From Weeksellaceae bacterium (GTDB lineage Bacteria; Bacteroidota; Bacteroidia; Flavobacteriales; Weeksellaceae): DNA of 13,105 nucleotides. Location: the NCBI GenBank assembly GCA_028698395.1, contig JAQVDG010000027.1, positions 1-13,105 of the forward strand, read 5' to 3'. The first letter of the stretch is position 1, and each line of letters starts with the position of its first letter. Of this stretch, positions 1-6,994 are shown piece after piece. Below the pieces are notes generated by a model. It saw nothing but the letters and a program-made list of their open reading frames with translations. It did not search any database and was not told where the DNA came from. Made by a program: the position numbers and the translations under genes.

Positions 1-745
1 GGCTATCGGTACTATTATCCTTTTTGGAAATTGTTAAAAATGCAGTTCCCTTATTATTGTTGGGATGGGGATGGATATCAATCTGTACTGTAGGTTCATG
101 ATTCGTGAAAAATGAAAAAATTCCCCAATCATTAATTAATTCTTTTCTGTTCTTATTTCCAAAAAACTGAAATACAAATCCCATATGGGTCTCATTAAGC
201 ATGCTTTCATCTGCATAAGCATCAAATTCCACGGTTACATCTTCAGGTAAAGCGTCCATATCATTTGGATAATAATAGCCGTCTTCCATGAATCTGAGCC
301 AATTGTCAGATGAACCACCCAGTGTAACGATTGAAGGTCCAATCTTACCATCCTCGGAAATCGTCCACCAATTACCAGGACCATCGTTTAAATTGGCAGT
401 AGAGAAATTATCAAAATACAAAACATCTTTCCCCGGGATAAAGGTTGAGCCTTTGTACTCAGAGAAATCAGTGTCATCACTATTTGAGTTATTTTTTGAA
501 TTTCCGGTTGAAGATTTAGTATTTGACTTTTTCTCTTTTTTCTCTTTTTTGTCTTTCTTCTTAAAGATAGACCCTATACCGTCTTCAATAGCATTAATAC
601 CGGCATCAATGCCTTCGTCAATTTTTTGATTGGTTTTATTAGTTGTTTTGTCTTTGATTTTGTCTTTTGGATTGATAATCTGTCCTTGTGCTATATAAAG
701 ACCAAAGATTATTGTCATAGAGAACAATAGTTTTTTTAATTTCAT
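1..745 (-). CDS. Secreted OmpA-family-like protein, N-terminal part (runs off the left edge)
   Basis: An open frame of 248 codons starts at the ATG at 745 and reaches the window edge without a stop, so the C-terminus is missing. Residues 1-21 form a typical signal peptide (basic MKLKK, hydrophobic core, cleavage probably near AQG/Q). Residues about 25-60 are rich in K, D, I and N and look helical. Residues 62-73 are an almost unbroken Lys/Glu/Asp stretch, followed by a Ser/Asn-rich linker to about 92. A folded domain begins near 98 with TFIPGKDVLYFDNF, then NWWTI, NWLRF and LPEDVTVEFDAY. From memory, this layout matches the N-terminal beta-sandwich region of Bacteroidota outer-membrane proteins that end in a peptidoglycan-binding OmpA domain. 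That domain would lie outside the window, so the family call is an inference. The product is expected in the periplasm or outer membrane. It is divergent from dprA, with 140 bases between the two starts. Confidence 0.72.
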   Translation of the reverse strand, partial: MKLKKLLFSMTIIFGLYIAQGQIINPKDKIKDKTTNKTNQKIDEGIDAGINAIEDGIGSIFKKKDKKEKKEKKSNTKSSTGNSKNNSNSDDTDFSEYKGSTFIPGKDVLYFDNFSTANLNDGPGNWWTISEDGKIGPSIVTLGGSSDNWLRFMEDGYYYPNDMDALPEDVTVEFDAYADESMLNETHMGFVFQFFGNKNRKELINDWGIFSFFTNHEPTVQIDIHPHPNNNKGTAFLTISKKDNSTDS

Positions 746-747
746 CA

Positions 748-755
748 CAAAGATA
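748..755 (-). promoter_or_regulatory. Candidate -7 promoter element for the OmpA-like gene
   Basis: Read on the minus strand this is TATCTTTG, a perfect match to the Bacteroidota -7 consensus TAnnTTTG. It ends only two bases before the ATG at 745. I found no clear -33 TTG at the right distance. If the element is used, transcription would begin at or very near the start codon, giving a leaderless or almost leaderless mRNA. Only the -7 match is seen directly. Confidence 0.4.
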
Positions 756-873
756 AAATTAATTATTAATTGATTGAAAAACACTTGATTTTAAAACTCT
801 TAAAATTAATATAAGTAAGTTGTTGTTTTCAAAAGAATTTTGGTCGGATTTACTTCACTCCAAAAAAGTTTAG

Positions 874-881
874 TAATTTAG
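874..881 (+). promoter_or_regulatory. Weak candidate -7 element for dprA
   Basis: TAATTTAG matches TAnnTTTG at all but one position and ends four bases before the dprA ATG. No well-spaced -33 TTG is present; the nearest, at 840-842, is too far upstream. It is reported only because it is the best match between 746 and 885 on the plus strand. Confidence 0.2.
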
Positions 882-885
882 TGGA

Positions 886-1977
886 ATGAATACCTCTCAA
901 CTCAAATATCTTTTAGCCACTACTTATGTTCCCGGAATTGGTGTTATCAATCAAAGAAAGATACATAAATCTTTGAATGTAAAAGAATTATGGGAGTTGT
1001 CCGAAAAGGAATTAAACGAACTTTTTTCCTTTAATCAAAAAATTATTTCACATTTTTTATCTTCGGAATTTCTGGAATTAGCGGAGAAAGAAATTGAATT
1101 TTGTCAAAAATCCGACATTCAGATTTTAACAATTGATTCGGAAAAATACCCACAAAAACTCAAAGAATGTTCTGATTCTCCTTTGATTCTATTTAAAAAA
1201 GGAAATTATGAGTTTGACAAAAAACTACATATTGCCGTAGTTGGAACTCGAAAAATTACAAATTATGGAAAAGAATTCATTCGGGAATTTATTGAAAAGC
1301 TTTCCGGACAAAATTTGAGCATTATCAGTGGACTTGCTTTTGGGTGCGATATTGAAGCACATCGGAATTGTTTGGAAAAAGACATTGTCAATACTGCAGT
1401 TTTAGCGCATAGTCTGAATCGGGTTTCTCCGGCAAGCCATACAAAAGAAGCACGTGAAATCACTCAAAACGGAGCTTTAGTAACCGAATACTCAAGTTTT
1501 CACGCTATAGAACCACGGAATTTTATATTGAGAAATCGAATTATTGCCGGATTAAGCGATGCCGTCATCATTGTGGAATCAGATAAAAAAGGAGGTTCTT
1601 TAATCACCGCAACGTATGCTAATTCCTATAATCGGGAAGTTTTTGCTGTTCCCGGCAGAATTAAAGATAAATTCAGTCTGGGCTGTAATTATCTTATTCA
1701 ATCTCACCAAGCTTATATGCTTAGAAATGCAGAAGATTTATTGGATTATTTCAATTTAAAAGTTCAGTCACTTCCTAAACAAAGAGAACTTTTTATTGAT
1801 TTAGAACCGAATGAACAACTCATTTACGACTATTTGAAATCAAAAGGACGAAAACAAATTGATGAAATGGCTTTGGAACTTTCTTTACCCGTTTTCCGTT
1901 TAAATTCTACTTTGGTCAATTTGGAATTGAAAGGAGTTATTCGACCTTTAGCCGGAAAATTTTTTGAATTGACTTGA
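886..1977 (+). CDS. dprA: DNA-processing protein DprA (RecA loader for natural transformation)
   Basis: DprA (Smf) binds single-stranded DNA entering the cytoplasm and loads RecA on it. The 363-residue product is full length. Residues 1-60 are a helical SAM/HhH-like region (YVPGIGVINQRKI). The Rossmann-like core begins at VAVVGTRKI (118-124) and carries SGLAFGCDIEAH (148-159), VLAHSLNRVSPASH (172-185), RNFILRNRIIAGLS (211-224), KGGSLITA (235-242) and REVFAVPG (250-257). Residues about 300-363 form the C-terminal winged-helix (DML1-type) domain. Two motifs differ slightly from the forms I remember: AHSL for the usual AHGL, and GCD for GID. The ATG at 886 fits the usual N-terminus; no Shine-Dalgarno is visible. 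It is transcribed alone and meets the convergent ABC ATPase gene four bases after its TGA. DprA is widespread, so its presence does not show that the organism is competent. Confidence 0.95.
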   Translation: MNTSQLKYLLATTYVPGIGVINQRKIHKSLNVKELWELSEKELNELFSFNQKIISHFLSSEFLELAEKEIEFCQKSDIQILTIDSEKYPQKLKECSDSPLILFKKGNYEFDKKLHIAVVGTRKITNYGKEFIREFIEKLSGQNLSIISGLAFGCDIEAHRNCLEKDIVNTAVLAHSLNRVSPASHTKEAREITQNGALVTEYSSFHAIEPRNFILRNRIIAGLSDAVIIVESDKKGGSLITATYANSYNREVFAVPGRIKDKFSLGCNYLIQSHQAYMLRNAEDLLDYFNLKVQSLPKQRELFIDLEPNEQLIYDYLKSKGRKQIDEMALELSLPVFRLNSTLVNLELKGVIRPLAGKFFELT

Positions 1978-1981
1978 AATT

Positions 1982-2953
1982 TTAAGAAATCAAATGATAG
2001 TGGGTAATTGTAAGCGAAATCAACTCTTTTTCAGGCTTTTGAGGTGTGTGAAATTGAAGAATTACACCTTCTCGTTGTGCTTCTACCCAATAATTTTCTC
2101 CTCGAAAACGAACTTCTTTGATTATAAATTCCGTTCCGGAAGTATCAATTTTAACTTCATTCGGGTAAATTACAGCACGTTTTCGATTGGGAATTTCAAT
2201 TTCAAAAAGTTCTCTCATTTGACGTTGAGTTAAGAGCGAATAATTTCCTAAAATACTGGCTATGTATTCGTTTTTTGGAAAATTTATTAAATTTTCCGGA
2301 GTGTCGTTTTGGATAATTCTTCCTTCTTTCAACACTATAATTTTATCAGAAAATCCTAAAGCATCATACACATCATGCGTGGTTAAAATCACCATACAAT
2401 TGTTTTTCTTAGCCCACTTCCACAAACTTCTCCGGATTTTAAATTTCAAAGCCTGATCCAAATGACTATAAGGCTCATCCAATAAAAGTACCTTAGGATG
2501 TGCCGCCAAAGCTCTCGCAATCGAAACTCTCTGACGTTGTCCACCACTTAAATCCGACGGAAATTCATCTTTATAGTCCAACATGAAAACGGTTTTTAGT
2601 GCAGTTGAACTGTTTTTTTCTTTTAATGGAAGATTAAAATTGCTCAAATATTTTCCAACGTTTTCTATCACGCGGATAGAATCTAATAAATCAAACTCTT
2701 GAGGAACTAATTTCATTTCCGGATGCCCCGGAATTAAATTAAAACGCGGCCCTTTGATTTTTTTGTTTTTATAAGAAATTTCACCTGAAACAGCATCTTC
2801 CAATCCATAAATTAACCGCAAGAGTGTTGATTTCCCACTTCCACTTTCTCCCAGAATACTTATAATTTCACCTTTTTCTACAGTAAAATTCACATCCGAA
2901 AGAATTCTTTTTTCAGGAACGTAGTGGAAATTTAATCGTTCAATATTTAGCAT
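1982..2953 (-). CDS. ABC transporter ATP-binding protein, orphan (no permease nearby)
   Basis: This 323-residue protein has every motif of an active ABC ATPase: Walker A GESGSGKS (35-42), Q-loop glutamine 85 in LVPQEFDLL, signature LSGGQ (135-139), Walker B VLLLDEP (155-161), D-loop SHLD (163-166) and H-loop histidine 193 in TTHD. About 90 residues follow the nucleotide-binding domain (235-323) and resemble the TOBE-like regulatory tail of FbpC/PotA-type importers, which take up metals, polyamines or sugars. Between the beta-sheet subdomain and the Q-loop is the segment KGPRFNLIPGHPEMKLVPQ (68-85), which is not typical of PotA. No permease or binding protein lies in the window, so substrate and direction are unknown. 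It is the last gene of the minus-strand cluster, beginning four bases after the methyltransferase stop codon. Confidence 0.9.
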   Translation of the reverse strand: MLNIERLNFHYVPEKRILSDVNFTVEKGEIISILGESGSGKSTLLRLIYGLEDAVSGEISYKNKKIKGPRFNLIPGHPEMKLVPQEFDLLDSIRVIENVGKYLSNFNLPLKEKNSSTALKTVFMLDYKDEFPSDLSGGQRQRVSIARALAAHPKVLLLDEPYSHLDQALKFKIRRSLWKWAKKNNCMVILTTHDVYDALGFSDKIIVLKEGRIIQNDTPENLINFPKNEYIASILGNYSLLTQRQMRELFEIEIPNRKRAVIYPNEVKIDTSGTEFIIKEVRFRGENYWVEAQREGVILQFHTPQKPEKELISLTITHYHLIS

Positions 2954-2957
2954 TTTT

Positions 2958-3728
2958 TTAAATTATTTTTCGCACTACCGGTAAAATTTCATTTTTCTCC
3001 AATGCAAATCGTTTGATTTCTTCGTCAGTTAGTTTTTCAGATAAATTAACTTTTTCTACTTTAAAATTAACCGATGCTAATATTTCGTAGTAATCTGTTC
3101 CGTAAACTCTTACGTGGTCATATTGCCCAAACTTCTCAATTCTTTCTTTGCGGTCGGTGATTGTTGAGTCTTCAAAAGTCTTTTTTAATTGGTACCGGAT
3201 TGGTACTTGAAAAATTCCCCAACCGCCCGGTTTCATTACTCGGAATAATTCTTTCAAAGCTTTTTTATCGTCCTTCACATGTTCCAAAACATGGTTGCAG
3301 AAAATTACATCAAAAGTATGGTCTTCAAACGGTAAATTCTGAATATCAGCTTTTACATCTGCAAGAGGAGAATTTAAATCACAAGTCGTATAATTCAGGT
3401 TTTTCAATTTTCTGAATCGTTTATAAAAAGATTGTTCGGGAGCAATATGCAATACGTTTAATTGAGCTGAAAAAAAATCCGTTTCTTTTTGTAAAAATAA
3501 CCACATCAGACGGTGTCGTTCTAATGAAAGCGTTCCGGGTGAAAGGACATTTTGTCGTTGTTTTTCATAACCGTAAGGAAGGAATTTCCGGTATGACTTT
3601 CCGTCAATCGGGTCGGTAAACCGATTACCTTTATAGAACCAGATTAAAAAAGGTTGAGCCAATAGACTCATTCGTATTAACCATTTTCGTGGAAAAAAAT
3701 TAATTATTTTTTTAAATAGAAATTTCAA
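2958..3728 (-). CDS. Class I SAM-dependent methyltransferase, TTG start
   Basis: This 256-residue protein has a Methyltransf_11-type core: VLHIAPE (92-98) in the motif I position, the acidic residue D117 after the second strand (TTCDLNS), KADIQNLPF (126-134), FDVIFCNHVLEHV (139-151) and LFRVMKPGGWGIF (161-173). Motif I lacks the usual GxGxG loop and has HIAPE instead, a variant seen in some Flavobacteriia methyltransferases as I remember them. The 90-residue N-terminal extension includes TDPIDGKSYRKFLPYGY (38-54). The codon at 3728 is TTG, and an in-frame TAG lies three codons further upstream. The first ATG is at residue 20 (3671). I prefer the TTG because the residues before Met20 (MKFLFKKIINFFPRKWLIR) match the family N-terminus as I recall it. 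The start overlaps the end of dgkA by 17 bases, which suggests translational coupling. The substrate is unknown. Confidence 0.85.
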   Translation of the reverse strand: MKFLFKKIINFFPRKWLIRMSLLAQPFLIWFYKGNRFTDPIDGKSYRKFLPYGYEKQRQNVLSPGTLSLERHRLMWLFLQKETDFFSAQLNVLHIAPEQSFYKRFRKLKNLNYTTCDLNSPLADVKADIQNLPFEDHTFDVIFCNHVLEHVKDDKKALKELFRVMKPGGWGIFQVPIRYQLKKTFEDSTITDRKERIEKFGQYDHVRVYGTDYYEILASVNFKVEKVNLSEKLTDEEIKRFALEKNEILPVVRKII

Positions 3729-4080
3729 ATTTCTCTATGATTTTTGGAATATAAATAACTGCACTTACAATAAAAGTCAGGGTAGAAGCACAAAAAGTAG
3801 CTGCTGCAGCCAAATCCTTCACTCGCTTAATCGCTTCTTCTCTTTCTTGACTTACCCGGTCGGCTAATGCTTCAATAGCTGTATTCATGTATTCGGAAAT
3901 TCCTATTGTAAAAGTAACGCTTAATACAAAAAGCCATTCTATTTTGGAAATATCTAACCAAAAAGCCATTGCAAGATTCAAAAAGAGTACACCGAACCAA
4001 ATTTGTACATTCCGTTCCGTTCTAAGACCAAACCAAAGCCCTTCCAGTGCGTACATTGAGGATTTAAAAAATCGGAACAT
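3712..4080 (-). CDS. dgkA: DgkA-family lipid kinase (diacylglycerol or undecaprenol kinase)
   Basis: This small integral membrane kinase phosphorylates a lipid alcohol on the inner face of the cytoplasmic membrane. Its 122 residues are normal for the family. Conserved features include GLWFGLRTERN (14-24), the active-site segment EYMNTAIEALADR (63-75; E63, N66, E70 and D74 are family-conserved) and KDLAAAA (88-94). Three hydrophobic helices are visible at about 28-44, 47-63 and 92-112. In E. coli the substrate is diacylglycerol; related Gram-positive enzymes mainly phosphorylate undecaprenol. Sequence alone does not settle which applies here, and undecaprenol kinase is a real alternative. The gene lies five bases after map and overlaps the methyltransferase gene. 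Confidence 0.88.
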   Translation of the reverse strand: MFRFFKSSMYALEGLWFGLRTERNVQIWFGVLFLNLAMAFWLDISKIEWLFVLSVTFTIGISEYMNTAIEALADRVSQEREEAIKRVKDLAAAATFCASTLTFIVSAVIYIPKIIEKFEISI

Positions 4081-4085
4081 TTGTT

Positions 4086-4895
4086 TTATTTTTTATAAAG
4101 AAATGGTTTTTCTTCGTCGGATTTAATTCCCAAAGCATCATATACATATTTAAAAGTAGAAAGTAAAGTGGGTTTTCCGTCAATAATGGCAACATCGTGT
4201 TCAAAATGAGCAGAAGGTTTGTTGTCGCGAGTAGTTACCGTCCAACCGTCTTTATGGAAACGCACTTTGTCGGTTCCTAAATTAATCATGGGTTCAATTG
4301 CTAATGCAATACCTTCTTTCAAAACTTTTCCTGAACCTCTTCGCCCGTAATTTGGAACTTGCGGTTCTTCGTGCATTTCTCGTCCTAATCCATGCCCAAC
4401 TAATTCTTTTACAACGCCGTAACCTTCTTTTTCGCAATAAGTCTGAATGGTATAACCGATATCTCCTACTCGGTTTCCGGGTAAAACTTGTTCAATACCT
4501 TTATATAAAGCTTCTTTGGTGATTTTTAAAAGCTTTTTGACCTCTTTACTGACTTCTCCTACTTCAAAAGTATAAGCATGATCACCAACAAAACCGTTCA
4601 TATAAACGCCGCAATCAACTGAAATAATATCTCCTTCTTTCAAAGGTTCTTTATTTGGAATTCCATGAACCACTTGTTCGTTGGGTGACATACAAAGTGA
4701 ATTTGGGAAGCCGCCGTAACCTAAAAAAGCCGGTTCTCCACCATGATCTTTGATGAAGTCGTGTGCTAATTTATCGATTTTGAGTGTGTTTACGCCCGGT
4801 TTAATTTCTTTGGCAACCATTCCTAAAGTTTTGGAAACCAATTGGGCACTCAGGTACATTAATTCTAATTCTTCTTTTGTTTTTAAATGAATCAT
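4086..4895 (-). CDS. map: Type I methionine aminopeptidase
   Basis: It removes the initiator methionine from new cytoplasmic proteins after deformylation. The 269-residue product is full length for the type I enzyme. All five metal ligands of the pita-bread fold are present: D94 (VDCG), D105 (GDHAYTF), H168 (GHGLG), E201 (AIEPM) and E232 (HFEHDV). The substrate-contacting histidines are H78 (VVHGIP) and H175 (EMHEEP). The N-terminus lacks the zinc-finger or SH3-binding extension of some longer Maps. A short tail (about 250-269) follows the catalytic domain. The ATG overlaps the TGA of the upstream HAD gene by four bases (ATGA), a sign of translational coupling. In many bacteria map lies in the ribosomal-protein/secY cluster; here it is among unrelated genes. 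Confidence 0.96.
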   Translation of the reverse strand: MIHLKTKEELELMYLSAQLVSKTLGMVAKEIKPGVNTLKIDKLAHDFIKDHGGEPAFLGYGGFPNSLCMSPNEQVVHGIPNKEPLKEGDIISVDCGVYMNGFVGDHAYTFEVGEVSKEVKKLLKITKEALYKGIEQVLPGNRVGDIGYTIQTYCEKEGYGVVKELVGHGLGREMHEEPQVPNYGRRGSGKVLKEGIALAIEPMINLGTDKVRFHKDGWTVTTRDNKPSAHFEHDVAIIDGKPTLLSTFKYVYDALGIKSDEEKPFLYKK

Positions 4896-5311
4896 AAGCC
4901 AAAAAATCCTCTTTTTTTCTTTTTTCTTCTTTGAACACCGTTTTCTGTTATGGAAAATTCTATTTTCTTTTCAATGATTTGAACTGTTTCGCCCCATCCG
5001 GGAAATCCGCCAAGATTCCGGTCATCAATAAAAATATCGGCATTGATTTTTCGGCTTTGGTTTTCTTCTTCAAACTCCTCTTCTTCAAAACTGGAATTTA
5101 CTGCATAAAATTCTATTCCGTTTTGACGACAGAATTCTACTGCTTCTTCTAATGGCTTTCCATTGCGATAAGTCCATAAAATTAACCGATGACCTTTGGA
5201 TTGTAAATGTTTTAAAGAATCAAAAGCGAAAATCATAGGTTTTCCAATTTTCGGATAGGCGTCTTCTACAATTGTCCCGTCGAAATCAACCGCAATAATA
5301 TAACTTTTCAT
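4892..5311 (-). CDS. Small HAD-superfamily hydrolase, BT0820-like
   Basis: The 139 residues include HAD motif I DFDGT (9-13; nucleophile D9, acid/base D11), motif II LILWTYR (43-49, T47) and the C-terminal acidic pair IDDRNLGG (95-102, D96/D97). FYAVNSS (68-74) and K88 lie between them, with K88 the probable motif III lysine. There is no large cap domain, so this is the minimal C0 type. The arrangement matches the Bacteroides BT0820-type phosphatases, whose physiological substrate I do not know. The C-terminus is strongly basic (RRKKKKRGFFGL, 128-139), which might mediate binding to nucleic acid or membrane; that is inference. It overlaps map by four bases and lies 36 bases downstream of gpmI. 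Confidence 0.85.
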   Translation of the reverse strand: MKSYIIAVDFDGTIVEDAYPKIGKPMIFAFDSLKHLQSKGHRLILWTYRNGKPLEEAVEFCRQNGIEFYAVNSSFEEEEFEEENQSRKINADIFIDDRNLGGFPGWGETVQIIEKKIEFSITENGVQRRKKKKRGFFGL

Positions 5312-5333
5312 GTTCGGCGAATTAATAATTGAG

Positions 5334-5341
5334 CAAAAGTA
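5334..5341 (-). promoter_or_regulatory. Candidate internal -7 element before the HAD-map-dgkA-methyltransferase-ABC cluster
   Basis: On the minus strand this reads TACTTTTG, a perfect match to TAnnTTTG, within the 36-base gap between gpmI and the HAD gene. It would give a leader of roughly 15-20 bases. No convincing -33 TTG precedes it. If real, the five downstream genes could be transcribed independently of gpmI. Confidence 0.35.
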
Positions 5342-5347
5342 AGAATT

Positions 5348-6865
5348 TTAATTCTCTAATAAGCAGTTGCCGTTCATTTCTGTTGGAAGAGGAATGTTCA
5401 TCAATTTTAAAATAGTTGGTGCCACATCACCTAATTTACCGTTTTTCACCTTATAATTATTTTCTTTTTGAATCAGAATAAATGGAACTAAATTCATACT
5501 GTGTTGTGTGTTGGGCGAACCGTCCGGATTAATCATATTGTCCGAATTTCCATGATCAGCCAAAATGAGAGTTGAATAATTATTTTCTAAGGCAGATTTT
5601 ACGATTTTTTCTGTGCATTGATCTACGGTTTCGGCAGCTTTTACGGCGGCTTCAAAAACTCCAGTATGCCCAACCATATCAGTATTAGCAAAATTCAGGC
5701 AAATAAAATCTGCGGATTGTTGGTTGATTTCTGAAATTATGTTTTCTGTAATTGCATGAGCTGACATTTCCGGTTTTAAATCGTAGGTTGGAACGTCTTT
5801 GGGTGACGGACATAAAATCCGTTTTTCACCTATGAATTCTTTTTCCCGACCACCGGAAAAGAAAAAAGTAACATGTGGATATTTTTCGGTTTCAGCAATT
5901 CGGATTTGAGTTTTTCCGTAGTTTTCCAATACTTCGCCTAAGGTATTATGTAAAATTTCTTCATCATACACCACCTGAACATCTTTAAAAGTTTTATCGT
6001 AATTAGTAAGTGTAACATAATGAAGCTTTAATTTAATCATATCATATTCTCGGAAATCTTCTTGCGTCAAAACTTTAGTAATTTCTCTTCCTCTGTCGGT
6101 TCTGAAATTGTAATTAATTACGACATCGCCTTCTTCAATTGTTCCGTTTTTGTCAATCAAAATAGGCTTTAAGAATTCGTCGCTGATTCCTTCTTTGTAG
6201 GATTCATCTAAGCTTTCTATCGGATTTTTACTTTCTTTTCCGATTCCTTTGACTAATAAATCATAGGCTACTTTGATTCTTTCCCAGCGTTTATCACGAT
6301 CCATAGCATAATAACGCCCAACAACAGAAGCTAATTTTGTATTGGAATTTTCTATTTTTTGTAGAAGCTCAGCAATAAATTCCTTTCCGCTGTGTGGGTC
6401 ACAATCCCGACCATCGGTAAAAGCGTGAACATAAACCTTGTCTTTGATTCCAAATTCTTGAGTTGCTTCCAATAAACCGAATAAATGATGAATATGCGAA
6501 TGAACGCCGCCATTGGAAAGCAATCCGATAAAATGGATTTTTTTATTGTTTTTTTGTGCATACTCAAAAGCTGAGGTTAAAACTTCTTCATTTAAAAATG
6601 TTTTATTTTCAGTTGCCATATTGATTCGGACTAAATTCTGATAAACGACTCGTCCGGCTCCCAAATTCATGTGTCCAACTTCTGAATTTCCCATTTGACC
6701 CAATGGCAAACCAACATCCCGACCGTATGTAATCAAAGTGGAATTAGGGTATTTTTCAAAACAACTGTCAATAAAAGGAGTATTGGCTTTTGCAATGGCA
6801 GAAACTTCCGGATTCGGATTGATTCCCCAACCGTCCAGAATCATTAATAAGACTTTATTATTCAT
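5348..6865 (-). CDS. gpmI: 2,3-bisphosphoglycerate-independent phosphoglycerate mutase
   Basis: It interconverts 3- and 2-phosphoglycerate in glycolysis and gluconeogenesis, using two Mn2+ ions and a phosphoserine intermediate. The 505-residue length is normal. Residues matching the known active site are D11 (LDGWG), the phosphorylated serine S61 (GNSEVGH), D396 and H400 (NTDMVGHTG), D437 and H438 (LADHGNSDNM) and H455 (NTQHSMN). The substrate-binding side has H122 (VHSH), R153/D154 (TDGRDCDP), R184 and R190 (GRYYAMDRD), R255 and R258 (NFRTDRG) and K328 (EKYPH). It is a complete, apparently functional enzyme. It is the first gene after recQ on the minus strand, with a 129-base gap that leaves room for its own promoter. 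Confidence 0.97.
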   Translation of the reverse strand: MNNKVLLMILDGWGINPNPEVSAIAKANTPFIDSCFEKYPNSTLITYGRDVGLPLGQMGNSEVGHMNLGAGRVVYQNLVRINMATENKTFLNEEVLTSAFEYAQKNNKKIHFIGLLSNGGVHSHIHHLFGLLEATQEFGIKDKVYVHAFTDGRDCDPHSGKEFIAELLQKIENSNTKLASVVGRYYAMDRDKRWERIKVAYDLLVKGIGKESKNPIESLDESYKEGISDEFLKPILIDKNGTIEEGDVVINYNFRTDRGREITKVLTQEDFREYDMIKLKLHYVTLTNYDKTFKDVQVVYDEEILHNTLGEVLENYGKTQIRIAETEKYPHVTFFFSGGREKEFIGEKRILCPSPKDVPTYDLKPEMSAHAITENIISEINQQSADFICLNFANTDMVGHTGVFEAAVKAAETVDQCTEKIVKSALENNYSTLILADHGNSDNMINPDGSPNTQHSMNLVPFILIQKENNYKVKNGKLGDVAPTILKLMNIPLPTEMNGNCLLEN

Positions 6866-6925
6866 ATATTTTTTTAATTTGGAAATTTGAAATGGCTTAA
6901 TTTATTCTCTAAACTCATTAATACT

Positions 6926-6939
6926 AAACTACTTAGTTT
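6926..6939. repeat. Short perfect palindrome AAACTA-CT-TAGTTT between recQ and gpmI
   Basis: Two six-base arms are perfectly complementary around a two-base centre, within the 129-base gap between recQ and gpmI. A second inverted repeat lies beside it (TCAAGAA at 6940-6946 with TTCTTGA at 6956-6962). On the minus strand both precede gpmI and follow recQ. They might be an operator or a weak terminator, but neither has a following T-run in the direction of recQ transcription. Chance occurrence in AT-rich DNA is quite possible. Confidence 0.25.
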
Positions 6940-6994
6940 TCAAGAAAATAAGTTCTTCTTGAGTGTTTTCATTTTCAAATTAGTTTGTTCTTGA

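Noticed and set aside
288..629. A 113-codon plus-strand open frame at the left end.
   Set aside because: It is antisense to the secreted OmpA-like gene, whose signal peptide and domain motifs are convincing. The plus-strand translation is low-complexity (long Phe/Ser runs) because it reads the complement of the Lys/Glu tract.
5342..5355. Inverted repeat AGAATT-TT-AATTCT at the end of gpmI as a terminator.
   Set aside because: It is all A/T apart from one G and one C per strand, has a two-base loop, overlaps the gpmI stop codon and lacks a following T-run. It is more likely chance in AT-rich sequence.
6940..6962. Inverted repeat TCAAGAA...TTCTTGA after recQ as a rho-independent terminator.
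   Set aside because: The stem is short and A/T-rich, and on the minus strand the downstream sequence is GAAAAC rather than a T-run.
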